Made by a program: the position numbers and the translations under genes. The notes beneath the pieces were generated by a model. It had not been told where the DNA came from and did no database searches. It saw nothing but the letters and a program-made list of their open reading frames with translations. DNA of 33,584 nucleotides from Frankia nepalensis (GTDB taxonomy: Bacteria > Actinomycetota > Actinomycetes > Frankiales > Frankiaceae), in contig NZ_JADWYU010000174.1 in the NCBI RefSeq assembly GCF_016786325.1, forward strand, positions 1 to 33,584, given 5' to 3'. Positions 1-8,556 of the stretch are shown here, in pieces; the stretch's first letter is position 1, and each line of letters opens with the position of its first letter.

Positions 1-759
1 GGCGGCGAGCAGGACGGCGGCCCAGCCGAGGAGGCGGGCGACGGTCTCGGTGCCGGCGCTGACCATCTCGTTGGTGAGGGTGGCGGCTTCGGCGGTGGTG
101 AGCCGGCGGGTGGTGTCGCCGTCCTTGACCTCGGCCTGGACGAGCGCGGTGATCATGTCGTCGCGGGGTCGGGCGCGGCGGTCCTCGATCTGGTCGGCGA
201 AGTAGGCACGTAGGCGTGTGGAGGCGTCGAGGGCGGTCTGGTTGAGCATTCCGACGCCTTCTTCGATGTGGAAGCAGAGGTCGATCATCTGGCGGACCTG
301 TTCGCGGTCGGTGGGGTCGACGCCGATGAACGCGGAGATGACCAAGGAGGGGAGTTGCGCGGCGAAGTCCTGGACGTAGTCGAAGCCGCCGTGGCCGATG
401 TGTGGGTCCAGTAGTTCCGCGCAGAAGGCCCGGACCTGGCCCTCCAGGGCGGCGATGCGCCGCGGGGTGAAGGCGCGTGAGACCAGTGTTCGTAGTGTCT
501 TGTGCCCCGGCGGGTCGGAGAAGATCAGGAAGCCGGGTGGGATCGGGTCCTTGCCCATGATCTCCAGCACGGTGCCGTAGGCCGAGCTGTAGGTCTTCGT
601 GTCGAGATGCACGGCGTCGACGTCGGCGTGCCGGGAGACCGCGTAGAAGTCGTACCTGTCGTTGCGGTACAGGGGCTGCTCGTCGCGCATCCGGCGCCAG
701 ACCGGATACGGGTCCACGTCGATGACCTTGTCGAAGGGGTCCCAATGTAAGTCCGTCAC
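1..759 (-). CDS. Cytochrome P450, N-terminal 253 residues (cut by window edge)
   Basis: Haem-thiolate monooxygenase, probably cytosolic and electron-fed by a ferredoxin not seen here. The frame is open from a GTG at 759 to the left edge, so the ExxR and haem-cysteine regions lie outside the window. Visible family marks are the DPYPVWRRMRDEQPLY start, the FSDPPGHKTLR segment near residue 80 and the I-helix oxygen-activating motif AGTET at about 235-239. It closely resembles the complete P450 at 3266-4465 (shared stretches such as DFYAVSR, FTPRRI and the DPYP start), so the two are paralogues. GTG 759 is chosen because the protein then begins like its paralogue; no strong ribosome site precedes it. 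It lies 156 bp downstream of the CoA-transferase on the same strand, with a 16-bp palindrome in the gap. Family is confident, substrate unknown. Confidence 0.9.
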   Translation of the reverse strand, partial: MTDLHWDPFDKVIDVDPYPVWRRMRDEQPLYRNDRYDFYAVSRHADVDAVHLDTKTYSSAYGTVLEIMGKDPIPPGFLIFSDPPGHKTLRTLVSRAFTPRRIAALEGQVRAFCAELLDPHIGHGGFDYVQDFAAQLPSLVISAFIGVDPTDREQVRQMIDLCFHIEEGVGMLNQTALDASTRLRAYFADQIEDRRARPRDDMITALVQAEVKDGDTTRRLTTAEAATLTNEMVSAGTETVARLLGWAAVLLAA

Positions 760-813
760 TGTTCAGACCTTTCTGTCCGAAACGCGTGTCGGCGGCTCGA
801 TGGCGTGGTCATC

Positions 814-829
814 GATCCTGGCCAGGATC
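814..829. promoter_or_regulatory. 16-bp perfect palindrome upstream of the partial P450
   Basis: GATCCTGG is followed directly by its reverse complement CCAGGATC. It lies 55 bp before the P450 GTG, in the 156-bp gap after the CoA-transferase. The size and position suit an operator for a dimeric regulator; the binding protein is unknown. Confidence 0.4.
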
Positions 830-915
830 ATGTCTTCCTTACGCATGAGGCGAAATCCTCGTGGTGCGGGACGCGAAGGTGCCGCGACACGGGTCGGAAA
901 GGGACATGGACGGGC

Positions 916-2133
916 TCACGCCACGATGCCGCGTACCTTCAGGTCCAGGATGGTGTCCCAGTCGAGGCCGAGGTCGGCGAGGATCGTGTCTCCGTGCTCG
1001 TTGAACTCGGGCGCGCGGCGGACCGGGGCCGGTTTGTCGTCGAACTGCACCGGCGCCGCGACCATCTGGAAGGGGACGCCGGCCGCCGTCTCGCAGGGCT
1101 GCATATAGCCGTTGGCGACCGACTGCGGATCGCCGGCGGCCTCGAGGGTGTCCTGCACGACCGTCCACTGGCCGACGAAGTCCTCGAGGGCGTCGCGCCA
1201 CTGTGCGACGGTGCGTTGCGCGATCACCTCCCGTACGGCCCGGGTGGCCTCGTCGCTGTGGGACATCAGCGAGGCGTGGTCGGCGAACCGGGGGTCGGTG
1301 GCGAGGTCCTCGCGCCCGGCGCACTCGCAGAAGGGCCGCCAGTAGCGGGCTGCCTGCAGGCAGCTGAACGAGAGCCACCGGTCGTCCTTGGTCCGGTAGG
1401 TGCCGACCAGCGGGTTGCCGCGCGGGGCGTCGAGTGGCGGGGGCGCCCACCCCTGGCCGAGGAGGACCGACAGGCCGATCGCCTGGCCCATCGCCCACAT
1501 GGCCGACGACATCAGCGACACGTCCACGACCGTCGCCTCACCGGTGCGTTCGCGATGGTAGAGCGCCATCCCTATGCCGCCGGCGATGGTCATCGCGCCG
1601 ATCGAGTCACCGAACCCCGGCCCCGGTGGGTAGGGCACCTGTCCGTGCTCGGGCTGCATGATGCCCAGCGCGACGCCGGCGCGGGCCCAGAACGCGAGGC
1701 CGTCGTAGGAGCCCTTGTCGGCGTCGGGGCCGCGTTCGCCCTGGCCGGTGCCGCGCACGTAGATGATGTTCGGGTTGTGGGCGCGGATGTCGTCGACCTC
1801 GATGTGCAGTTTCGCGCGGACGTGGGGGAGTTTGTTGGTGAGAAAGACGTCCGCGGTGGCGGCGAGCTGGTAGAGGATGTCGGCGCCTTCGGGGGTGGCG
1901 ATGTCGAGCCCGAGGCTGCGCTTTCCCCGGTTGGAGTGTTCGAGCAGCACGTGCACGTCGGCGGGCACGAACGCCGTACCGGTAGTGGCCAGTCCGCGCA
2001 TGGCGTCACCGCGCTCGACGTGCTCGATCTTGATGACGTCCGCGCCGAGATCGGCGAGAACCGCCGAGGCCGCCGGCACGAAGGTGTGCTCGGCGACCTC
2101 CAGGACGCGGACGCCCTCCATGACTCCCGCCAT
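916..2133 (-). CDS. CaiB/BaiF family CoA-transferase (class III)
   Basis: Likely moves CoA between an acyl-CoA donor and a carboxylic acid, activating a substrate for catabolism. The 405 residues match the usual family length. The N-terminus (GVRVLEVAEHTFVPAASAVL, then LGADVIKIEHVERGDAMRG) is the classic CaiB/BaiF opening. The family's catalytic aspartate fits D176 in GPGFGDSIGA. A strong ribosome site (AAGGAGGAG) precedes ATG 2133. The gene lies between the LLM oxidoreductase and the partial P450 on the same strand, with 117 and 156 bp gaps, so it may be co-transcribed. The neighbourhood suggests it activates an oxygenated acid. The exact CoA donor and acceptor cannot be read from sequence; racemases of this fold are a less likely alternative. 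Confidence 0.92.
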   Translation of the reverse strand: MAGVMEGVRVLEVAEHTFVPAASAVLADLGADVIKIEHVERGDAMRGLATTGTAFVPADVHVLLEHSNRGKRSLGLDIATPEGADILYQLAATADVFLTNKLPHVRAKLHIEVDDIRAHNPNIIYVRGTGQGERGPDADKGSYDGLAFWARAGVALGIMQPEHGQVPYPPGPGFGDSIGAMTIAGGIGMALYHRERTGEATVVDVSLMSSAMWAMGQAIGLSVLLGQGWAPPPLDAPRGNPLVGTYRTKDDRWLSFSCLQAARYWRPFCECAGREDLATDPRFADHASLMSHSDEATRAVREVIAQRTVAQWRDALEDFVGQWTVVQDTLEAAGDPQSVANGYMQPCETAAGVPFQMVAAPVQFDDKPAPVRRAPEFNEHGDTILADLGLDWDTILDLKVRGIVA

Positions 2134-2250
2134 TCCTCTCCTCCTTGAAAACGGGTCCTCCCGCGCGGCGCGGGGCCGCGGACAGGGGCTCGACTCGGGC
2201 TCGGTAGGGTTTCCGCTTTCCGCTCACCGCGGGCTTTTATCGCGGGATCG

Positions 2251-3147
2251 TCACGATATGTAGATCGCGCCGAAGCTCTCGATGAAGTCGAGGGTGGCGG
2301 CGGTTTCCCGGGTGAAGCATGTGATCATGAGACGGGTGACGCCGACCTTCTCCATCTCGGCGATCACCTCGCGGTGGCGGTCCGGTTCGACGGCGGGGTC
2401 GCCGAGGTCGTGGTAGGAGTACAGGAAGTCGAGCGGCTCGGTGCGGCCGTGCGCCGCGGCCGCCGCGCGCACTTCGGCGATCATGTCGCCGAGCTGTGCC
2501 AGCGAGGTGATCGCGACGGTGCGGGCGGTCGCGGACAGCTCGGGGGGTCCCGACATCGGCATCCAGCCCTGGGCCCGCTCGGCGACCCGTCGCCGGCTCA
2601 GCTTCGAGTTCCCGCCGATCCAGATCGGGATCGGGTTCTGTACCGGCCGGGGCAGCGCGATCACGTTGCGGGCGTCGAAGTGCCGGCCCTGGTAGCTGAA
2701 CGGCTGGCCGCTCCAGTGCAGCGGCAGGACGTCGAGTGCCTCGTCGAACAGGGCGTTGCGCTCAGCCATGTCCACGCCGAGCGCGAAGAACTCCGACTTC
2801 TGGTAGCCCGCGCCGAGCCCGAGGATGAACCGGCCGCCGGAGAGCTTGTCGACGGTGGCCGCCGCCTTGGCCAGCAGGAACGGGTTGCGATACGGCGCCA
2901 CCGACAGGTGGGTGAGCAGCCGCAGCCGTTCGGTCGCCGCGGCCGCGAACCCGAGGCCGACGAACGGGTCCAGGCTCTGGTGACCACCGGAGGACAGCCA
3001 CCGGGCGCCCGGGATCGGATGGTCGGTGAGCGCGAAACCCTCGAAACCCGCCCGCTCCACCGCGGCCGCGACCTCGCCCAGCGGGCCCGGGTCGAGCATG
3101 TCGCCGTCGGCTCCGGTGGTTTCCGGGTAGTGAAAGAAGAACTGCAT
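2251..3147 (-). CDS. LLM-class F420-dependent oxidoreductase (TIGR03619-like)
   Basis: A luciferase-like TIM-barrel flavin/F420 oxidoreductase of 298 residues. The start MQFFFHYPE, then FALTDHPIPGARWL, the DPFVGLGFAAAATERLRLLT segment, GGRFILGLGAGY and LPRPVQNPIPIWIGG are hallmarks of the Rv2161c-type F420 group, which typically reduces or oxidises C=C or alcohol groups using F420. ATG 3147 is preferred because MQFFF is the conserved start; a GTG two codons upstream behind GACGAGG is possible, and the open frame continues further upstream without family similarity. It is followed by the CoA-transferase (117 bp) and preceded by the P450 (118 bp) on the same strand. Reaction and substrate are not identifiable. 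A second, more divergent LLM protein sits at 15165-16025. Confidence 0.9.
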   Translation of the reverse strand: MQFFFHYPETTGADGDMLDPGPLGEVAAAVERAGFEGFALTDHPIPGARWLSSGGHQSLDPFVGLGFAAAATERLRLLTHLSVAPYRNPFLLAKAAATVDKLSGGRFILGLGAGYQKSEFFALGVDMAERNALFDEALDVLPLHWSGQPFSYQGRHFDARNVIALPRPVQNPIPIWIGGNSKLSRRRVAERAQGWMPMSGPPELSATARTVAITSLAQLGDMIAEVRAAAAAHGRTEPLDFLYSYHDLGDPAVEPDRHREVIAEMEKVGVTRLMITCFTRETAATLDFIESFGAIYIS

Positions 3148-3265
3148 CGTCACCTCGTCAGTAGTCGCGACGCCCTCGTCATGGGCTGCGTCTTCATGGG
3201 CCGCGTCGACGTTGGCCGCGCGGCGCCGGCCGGTCTCGAGCGCGGTCGGCCCTCGCCGTGGCCGC

Positions 3266-4465
3266 CTACCCGATGACGAGTGGCAGGGTCTCCCACCCGC
3301 GCACGGAGGATGTCTGGGCGAGCTTCGCGCCGTCCCAGTCGACATCCCAGTCCGGGAAGCGGGTGAGAATCTCGTCGAGGGCCACGCGGCCCTCGAGCCG
3401 GGCCAGCGCCGCGCCGAGGCAGTAGTGGGCGCCGAGGCCGAAGGTGAGCTGCTGGCTGATCCGGCGGCGGATGTCCAGGCGATCCGGCTCTGGGTAGCGC
3501 TCCTCGTCGCGGTTGGCCGCGGCGACGATGAAGACGACCGCACTGCCGGCGGGGACGGTCGTGTCGTGAAACGTGACGTCCTCGGTGACGTAGCGGGCGA
3601 TGAACGGGCCGGGCGGCTGCAGCCGGAGGATCTCCTCGATGGCGTTGGGAATCAGCGACCGGTCGGCGGCCAGCTCCCGGCGCGCGTCCGGATGGTCCGC
3701 CAGCGTCGAGCCGATCCAGCCGATGAGCCGCCCGGTCGTCTCGTTGCCGGCGCTCGCGACCACGGTGACGTAGGACAGCACCTCGTCGCGGGTCAGCGTG
3801 CGCGTCACACCGTTCTCGTCGGTGAACTCGGCGGTGAGCAGCTCGGTCATCAGGTCGTCGGACGGGTGTTCTTTCCGCCAGTCGACGTAGTCGCCGAAGA
3901 TCTCGCCGGACAGGATGGCGCCTTCGGACAGGTCCATCTGCCCGCCGTCCTCGGTACGCAGCCGGTCGTCGAACATGTCCCGCAGCTCGGCCTGATCCCC
4001 TTCGGGGATGCCCATCAGCATGCCGATCACCCGCATCGGCATCTCCGCCCCGACCGCCTGGATCAGGTCGAACCGCTGCTCGCCGACCAGCGGGTCGAGC
4101 ACCTGGCGGCAGTACTCCCGCACCTTCGGCTCCAGGGCGCTGATCCGGCGGGGTGTGAACACCCGCACGAGCAGGCGCCGGTGGATGTCGTGGATGGGCG
4201 GGTCCTCGAAGATGAGCGTGCCGGGCGGTATCTCCAGACCTGACTTGATCAGCTCGAGGATCCCGCCCCGCGCCGAGCTGAAAGTCTTCGTGTCCGGCAG
4301 ACCACGCTCGCAGTCCGCGAACCGGCTTACGGCGTAGAAGTCGTGCTTCTCATTGTAATAAAGCGGCTTCTCCTCGCGTAGCCGCCGGTAGATCGGATAA
4401 GGGTCGACTGCCAGTGCCGGGTCGTAAGGGTCCCAGTACACCGGGCCAGCGGTCGTCATCGTCAT
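3266..4465 (-). CDS. Cytochrome P450 (complete)
   Basis: Soluble bacterial P450 of 399 residues. All key motifs are present: I-helix AGNETT at about 239-244, ExxR as EILR at 278-281, and the haem loop FGLGAHYCLG at 342-351 with C349 as the iron ligand. There is no membrane anchor. It needs a ferredoxin and ferredoxin reductase, neither of which is encoded nearby. ATG 4465 follows AGGGA; an ATG two codons in is also possible. Its N-terminal half is strikingly similar to the P450 at the left edge, suggesting duplication around the CoA-transferase and LLM genes, or two successive hydroxylations of related substrates. The overall style recalls P450s acting on steroids, terpenes or fatty acids, but no CYP family can be assigned by eye. 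Confidence 0.95.
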   Translation of the reverse strand: MTMTTAGPVYWDPYDPALAVDPYPIYRRLREEKPLYYNEKHDFYAVSRFADCERGLPDTKTFSSARGGILELIKSGLEIPPGTLIFEDPPIHDIHRRLLVRVFTPRRISALEPKVREYCRQVLDPLVGEQRFDLIQAVGAEMPMRVIGMLMGIPEGDQAELRDMFDDRLRTEDGGQMDLSEGAILSGEIFGDYVDWRKEHPSDDLMTELLTAEFTDENGVTRTLTRDEVLSYVTVVASAGNETTGRLIGWIGSTLADHPDARRELAADRSLIPNAIEEILRLQPPGPFIARYVTEDVTFHDTTVPAGSAVVFIVAAANRDEERYPEPDRLDIRRRISQQLTFGLGAHYCLGAALARLEGRVALDEILTRFPDWDVDWDGAKLAQTSSVRGWETLPLVIG

Positions 4466-4672
4466 GCATTATCCCTGCGCGTAGAGGCCACACATCGCGC
4501 ACCGACGATGCCGGTACGGTGTCGCCAGGATTCACTCGGTAATGATTTCCACAGTGCGATGGCGTATTTCCCCGAAGGCCGGCTGAGCCCGATTGCCATC
4601 CCAGTAGTCCTCGGCTGTCGGGTCCGTGACGCCGCGGGGCCGGGAGTTTTCTCAGGTTGCGTCGCGCTGTCG

Positions 4673-5848
4673 TCAGATCCGGTAGAGCTTCGCCGCGTTC
4701 TCGCCCATGACCTTGCGCTGGGTCTCGGGACGCAGGGTGGCGATCGTCTCGCCGACCAGCTCGACCGGGTTCGGGTGCAGGCAGGTCGGGTGCGGGAAGT
4801 CCGTCTCGAACAGGATCTTGTCCTCGCCGACCTGGTCGACGAGGTGCTGCAGGTCGCCGCGGCCGGTCTCGAACCAGAAGGTCGCGTACCAGTTGTCGCG
4901 GAAGTACTCCGAGGGGAGCTTCTGGAGCTTCTTGGCGTGCGCGGGCGCGTTCTCCTCCAGCTCGTAGTCCATCGCCTCGAGCATGAACGGCACCCAGCCG
5001 ATGCCGCTCTCGACGGAGACCATCTTCAGGTCGGGGTGCCGGTCGAACATCCCGGAGTAGGCGCTGTTGAGCAGCACCCGGGAGTTGTTCTGGAACAGCG
5101 ACGCGCCGCCGATCGCCGGCTTCACGTAGTGGTCCTGGCTCGGCCAGAACGTGGTGCCGAAGTAGGCCAGCGCGGTCTGGCTGGCGCCGATGTGGAAGTG
5201 GACCGGCAGGTCGAGCCCGGCGCAGACCTCCCAGAACGGGTCCCAGGCGCGGTCGCCGAGGTCGGGTGACCCGGAGTCCTGCGGGTCGGCGGTCATGTTG
5301 ACCCCGCGGGCGCCCTGCGCGGCGCAGCGCCGCGCCTCGCGCACGCAGGCCTCGATGTCCCACGCCGGCATGATCGGCATCGGCAGCAGCCGGTTGCCCG
5401 ACCGCTCCTGCACCTCGGCCATGGCGTCGTTGTACAGCTCGACACACAGCCGCAGCAGCACCTCGTCCTGCACGGAGTTGCGCAGGTTCTGCCCGCCGAT
5501 GCCGATCTCGTTCGGGTAGAGGACCTGCGCGTGAATGCCCAGGTCGTCCATGAGGCGCAGGCGTTCCGCCGGGTCCCACGCGGCGGGGTGCACGTCGTCG
5601 ATGGTCCATGACCCGCCCTGCGAGGCGCGGAACGGGTGCTTCTTCCCGTCATGGTCGACCGTGCCACCCGAGCCTGCCTTGCCGAACGTCTTGCCCTCGA
5701 TCACCCACATGTCCATGCCGTCGATGTGCTCGACGTGGGGCACCCGGTCCTCGTACCCTTTCGGCGCCCGTTCGGTGAAGAGATCGTGACGTTCGGTCAT
5801 GTGCGAGTCGGCGTCGATCACTCGCAGACCGTCAGCCAGCTTGGCCAC
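4673..5848 (-). CDS. Amidohydrolase family 2 (ACMSD/resorcylate-decarboxylase fold)
   Basis: Metal-dependent TIM-barrel protein of 391 residues, of the group that includes ACMSD-like decarboxylases and many uncharacterised actinobacterial hydrolases. The opening LRVIDADSHMTE supplies the DxDSH metal-site version, HFHIGAS and VESGIGW lie mid-barrel, and LFETDFPHPT near the C-terminus carries the conserved aspartate and histidine. GTG 5848 is chosen because AAGGAGG sits just upstream and the conserved region starts a few residues in; an in-frame ATG at 5926 would add a poorly supported 26-residue leader that crosses the promoter and palindrome. It is divergent from the GntR regulator, which is likely its controller. 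Hydrolase versus decarboxylase cannot be decided. A second member of this family starts at 33499. Confidence 0.9.
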   Translation of the reverse strand: MAKLADGLRVIDADSHMTERHDLFTERAPKGYEDRVPHVEHIDGMDMWVIEGKTFGKAGSGGTVDHDGKKHPFRASQGGSWTIDDVHPAAWDPAERLRLMDDLGIHAQVLYPNEIGIGGQNLRNSVQDEVLLRLCVELYNDAMAEVQERSGNRLLPMPIMPAWDIEACVREARRCAAQGARGVNMTADPQDSGSPDLGDRAWDPFWEVCAGLDLPVHFHIGASQTALAYFGTTFWPSQDHYVKPAIGGASLFQNNSRVLLNSAYSGMFDRHPDLKMVSVESGIGWVPFMLEAMDYELEENAPAHAKKLQKLPSEYFRDNWYATFWFETGRGDLQHLVDQVGEDKILFETDFPHPTCLHPNPVELVGETIATLRPETQRKVMGENAAKLYRI

Positions 5849-5894
5849 CGCAGCCTCCTTGCGTCCGCTCGATCGCGCCTGTCCCGGCGCGGTG

Positions 5895-5910
5895 GTGAGC
5901 GTACGCTCAC
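5895..5910. promoter_or_regulatory. Perfect palindrome, candidate GntR operator
   Basis: GTGAGCGT is followed directly by ACGCTCAC, a perfect 16-bp dyad in the spacer between the divergent amidohydrolase and GntR genes. It covers the proposed -10 box of the amidohydrolase promoter (5898-5903). Repression by the neighbouring GntR protein is the simplest reading; this is inference. Confidence 0.6.
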
Positions 5911-5926
5911 GTCCGATGGCTGGCAA
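5898..5926 (-). promoter_or_regulatory. Candidate promoter of the amidohydrolase gene
   Basis: On the minus strand, TTGCCA (5921-5926) and TACGCT (5898-5903) are spaced by 17 bp. Directly upstream is an A/T-rich block (5925-5941) that could act as an UP-like element in this GC-rich DNA. The start codon lies 50 bp downstream of the -10 box. Confidence 0.5.
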
Positions 5927-5979
5927 TTTTTTATTTTTTATTGACTGGGGTGGCGCGTGGCGGCCACGATGGCGAGGTG

Positions 5980-6666
5980 GTGATCAAAGCCGTGCCGCGG
6001 CGGACGAAGACGAGTGCCGTGGTCGTCGAGTACGTGCAGCGGGAGATCTTCGAAGGCCGCCTACGGTGCGGTGACCGGATCTATGTCGAGCGCCTCACCG
6101 AGGCGCTCGACGTCAGCCCCACCCCGGTCCGGGAGGCGCTCGTGCTGCTCGAACGGGACGGCCTGGTATCGGCGCAGGTGCACCGGGCGACGTTCGTGCA
6201 GCACTTCGACGCGCGCACGCTGCGCGCGGACTTCCACGTTCTTGGCCTGCTCGGAGGGGTGGCCGCCGCGCGTGTCGCCGTGGACCGTGACCCGCGGGTG
6301 CTCGAGCAGCTCGAGAGCCTGCTCGACGAGCTGGCGAACAGCGGCGACCTGGCCGCCCGTCGCGCGGACCTGGCCAACGAGATCCTGCGGGTGCAGCACC
6401 GAGCCGGGGCGACGCCGCGGCTACTCGCCGAGCTGCGCGGCTACGGCGGCTTCCTCGGGTGGGCCGCGGGTGAAAGCGATCGCCGAAGCCACGGCGACAT
6501 CGTCGAGGCTCACCGGCGGGTCATCGAGGCGATCATCGCCGGTGACCCCCAGGGGGCGTCGCGGGCGCGCCTCGCGGAAGCCAACGAGGCCGCGGAACAG
6601 GTGGTCGACGAGCTGACCCGGCGCGGCGTGCTCCGGGCCGACGGCACCAACGCGGCCGTCGGCTAG
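5980..6666 (+). CDS. GntR family regulator, FadR-like with FCD domain
   Basis: DNA-binding repressor or activator of about 228 residues. The winged helix begins at KTSAVVVEYVQREIFEGRL and includes the recognition region TEALDVSPTPVREAL and LLERDGLVSAQ, the classic GntR signature. The helical C-terminal half resembles an FCD effector domain, with histidines in LRVQHRAG and IVEAHRRVIEAIIAGD. The last metal-ligand histidine usual in that domain seems replaced in the ARLAEANEA region, so metal binding may be altered. The start is uncertain: TTG 5941, GTG 5950, 5977, 5980 and 5992 are all in frame and none has a clear ribosome site. 5980 is a compromise that keeps the whole HTH. It is divergent from the amidohydrolase with a palindrome between them; FCD regulators often sense organic-acid intermediates. 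Confidence 0.88.
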   Translation: MIKAVPRRTKTSAVVVEYVQREIFEGRLRCGDRIYVERLTEALDVSPTPVREALVLLERDGLVSAQVHRATFVQHFDARTLRADFHVLGLLGGVAAARVAVDRDPRVLEQLESLLDELANSGDLAARRADLANEILRVQHRAGATPRLLAELRGYGGFLGWAAGESDRRSHGDIVEAHRRVIEAIIAGDPQGASRARLAEANEAAEQVVDELTRRGVLRADGTNAAVG

Positions 6667-7128
6667 CGCCCACCCGCGGGATACGGCAGGCGCCTTCCAC
6701 CGGGGAAGGGCGGGCTCGACGGCTTCCAGGGAGGGGCGGCCGCGGGGCTTTTCCGATCACCTCGGCATCAGGCGAGCGGGTGGTCACCTGAACTCGCCAC
6801 AGACGCGCGGCAACCGAGGCGCATCGGGGCGCCGTCGCGTCCGGCCAGAAGCGGCCGACGTCGGCCAGCGGGCCGGATCGAGCGACGGGTCACCGTGCTG
6901 TCCGTCCGGCCATATCGCCGTCCGGCCTTCCCGCCAGGCGGTGGCCGCGCCTTCCCCTGCCTGTGGAGCGTGGGGCGTGACGGCGGCCGCGAAATGAACG
7001 GAAGTACATACACCGAGACGCCGCTTCGTTCAGCCGGTGTGACAACAGCACGTCGGCTATCAATGCCCGGCCCTCGGCAAACGGTACGGCCATGGTTCCA
7101 CCCGGCAAGACGACGAACTGGGGTAGGC
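6667..7128 (+). other. Intergenic stretch, 462 bp, no gene recognised
   Basis: Open frames here are antisense shadows or an upstream extension of the lipoprotein frame without a signal-peptide pattern. Near the 3' end are two interleaved 6-bp inverted repeats, TGAACG (6995-7000) with CGTTCA (7027-7032) and ACACCG (7010-7015) with CGGTGT (7035-7040). They may belong to the promoter region of the lipoprotein gene but are too short to call. Confidence 0.4.
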
Positions 7129-8448
7129 ATGCAACGCGCAGGATTCCGGCGTAACGGCCCGACGCGCAGCCGCGCGACGCGCAGGCAGGAGCAAAAGAGA
7201 CCGTTATTCATATTAGCCGTCCCGCTGGCCGCGGCCACCTTGCTGGCAGCCGGCTGCGGAAGCGGCGGAGCGGAGAACACCACCGACCCGAGCACGTCGG
7301 CGGCGTCCGTCGACGCCGTCCTCGGCGCGCCCGACCCGGCCACCGGGGACCCCGTGAAGATCGGCATGATCTCCGACGGCAAGGCCCCCACCAGCGACAC
7401 CTCCGTCGAGGGGCGAGTGGCCGACGCGACCGTGGAATGGATCAACGCGCGGCGTGGCGGACTGGGCGGCCGGCCGATCCAGCTCGTCACCTGCGAGGCC
7501 CTGGCCGACCCGGCGAAGGCCGCCGACTGTGGTAACCGGATGGTCGAGGAGAACGTGGTCGCCGTGGTGTTCGGCGGGCCGGCGTTCCCGGACGCGGCCT
7601 GGCAGCCGCTGCACGACGCGCACATTCCGACGATGTTCTACGCCAACAGCAGCCCAGCGCTGCTTGCCGATCCCGAGACCTTCGTCCTCGCCGACCCGAT
7701 CTTCAGCGTCATCGGGCTGCCTATCAGCGTGGCGAAGGAAAAGGGCGTCAAGAAGGTGACCGCGGTCGTCATCGACCTACCAGCCGCGGTCGGTATCTAC
7801 CAGAACCAGGCGCCGCCGATCTTCACGGAAGCGGGTGTCGACCTCAACCTGGTGGCCATCCCGCCGGACCAGGCCGACATGACGCCGCAGATGCAACGCA
7901 TCGCCACCGACGGCACCGGCCTCGTCTTCGTCGTCGGCGGCGCCGCGTTCTGCACGGCTGCTTTCAACGGACTGCACGCTGTCGGTTACACCGGCACGGT
8001 CGTGAGCATCACGCAGTGCCTGGGTGAGGACACCGCCAAGGTGGTGCCCGGCAGCGTCCTGGCGGGGATGACTGTCGGCGCCCAGGCGCCAGTGGGCACG
8101 GACGACCCGTCGTTCAGGCTGTTCAGCGAGGTCTCGCGGACCTACGGCGACGACATCGACCTCAACAGCGGCGTCGCGATCGGCATGTTCACCTCCATGG
8201 CTGGCTTCCGTGACGCTCTCGAGGGCATTTCGCCGACCGACCTGACTCCGGCGGGCATCGCCGCCACGATCACAAAGATGCCGGAGAAGCCGCTACCCGG
8301 TGCTGGGGGAGTGCGCTTCCGGTGCAACGGCAAGGCCGACCCGGCACTGCCGGCCGTCTGCGTGCGCGGCGGGCTGGCGACCACGTTGGACGACAAGGGC
8401 AAGCCGACCACCTACCAGGCCCTCGGCCAGAGCTCGATCCCGGGTTAG
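7129..8448 (+). CDS. Substrate-binding lipoprotein, branched-chain amino-acid type (type I periplasmic-binding fold)
   Basis: Extracellular solute-binding lipoprotein of 439 residues. After a basic stretch (RSRATRRQEQKR) comes a hydrophobic core and the lipobox LAAGC, so the mature protein would be anchored at that cysteine. The mature part begins DPVKIGMISDG and contains VEWINARRGGLGGRPIQLVT and AVVFGGPAFPD, typical of LivJ/UrtA-like receptors. Actinobacterial members often bind aromatic or other carboxylates. ATG 7129 is chosen because it leaves a normal signal peptide; upstream starts would give a long leader. The signal sequence holds two TTA codons (7201-7203, 7210-7212) and an ATA, rare in this DNA. 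No permease or ATPase genes follow; instead two MaoC genes do, suggesting an orphan receptor in a catabolic operon. Confidence 0.88.
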   Translation: MQRAGFRRNGPTRSRATRRQEQKRPLFILAVPLAAATLLAAGCGSGGAENTTDPSTSAASVDAVLGAPDPATGDPVKIGMISDGKAPTSDTSVEGRVADATVEWINARRGGLGGRPIQLVTCEALADPAKAADCGNRMVEENVVAVVFGGPAFPDAAWQPLHDAHIPTMFYANSSPALLADPETFVLADPIFSVIGLPISVAKEKGVKKVTAVVIDLPAAVGIYQNQAPPIFTEAGVDLNLVAIPPDQADMTPQMQRIATDGTGLVFVVGGAAFCTAAFNGLHAVGYTGTVVSITQCLGEDTAKVVPGSVLAGMTVGAQAPVGTDDPSFRLFSEVSRTYGDDIDLNSGVAIGMFTSMAGFRDALEGISPTDLTPAGIAATITKMPEKPLPGAGGVRFRCNGKADPALPAVCVRGGLATTLDDKGKPTTYQALGQSSIPG

Positions 8449-8556
8449 GGGCAGGGCGACCGGTTCGAGCGGCCTGGAGACACAGCGCGGAGGCGGCTGA
8501 CGCGGCCTCGTGCGATGGTCAACGACGTCGGCGCTTCGATGGATCGAAGGAAAACG

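Noticed and set aside
805-2148. Long plus-strand open frame opposite the CoA-transferase
   Set aside because: Antisense shadow caused by high third-position GC; its translation is arginine/valine/glycine-rich with no family pattern, while the minus-strand protein is a clear CaiB/BaiF.
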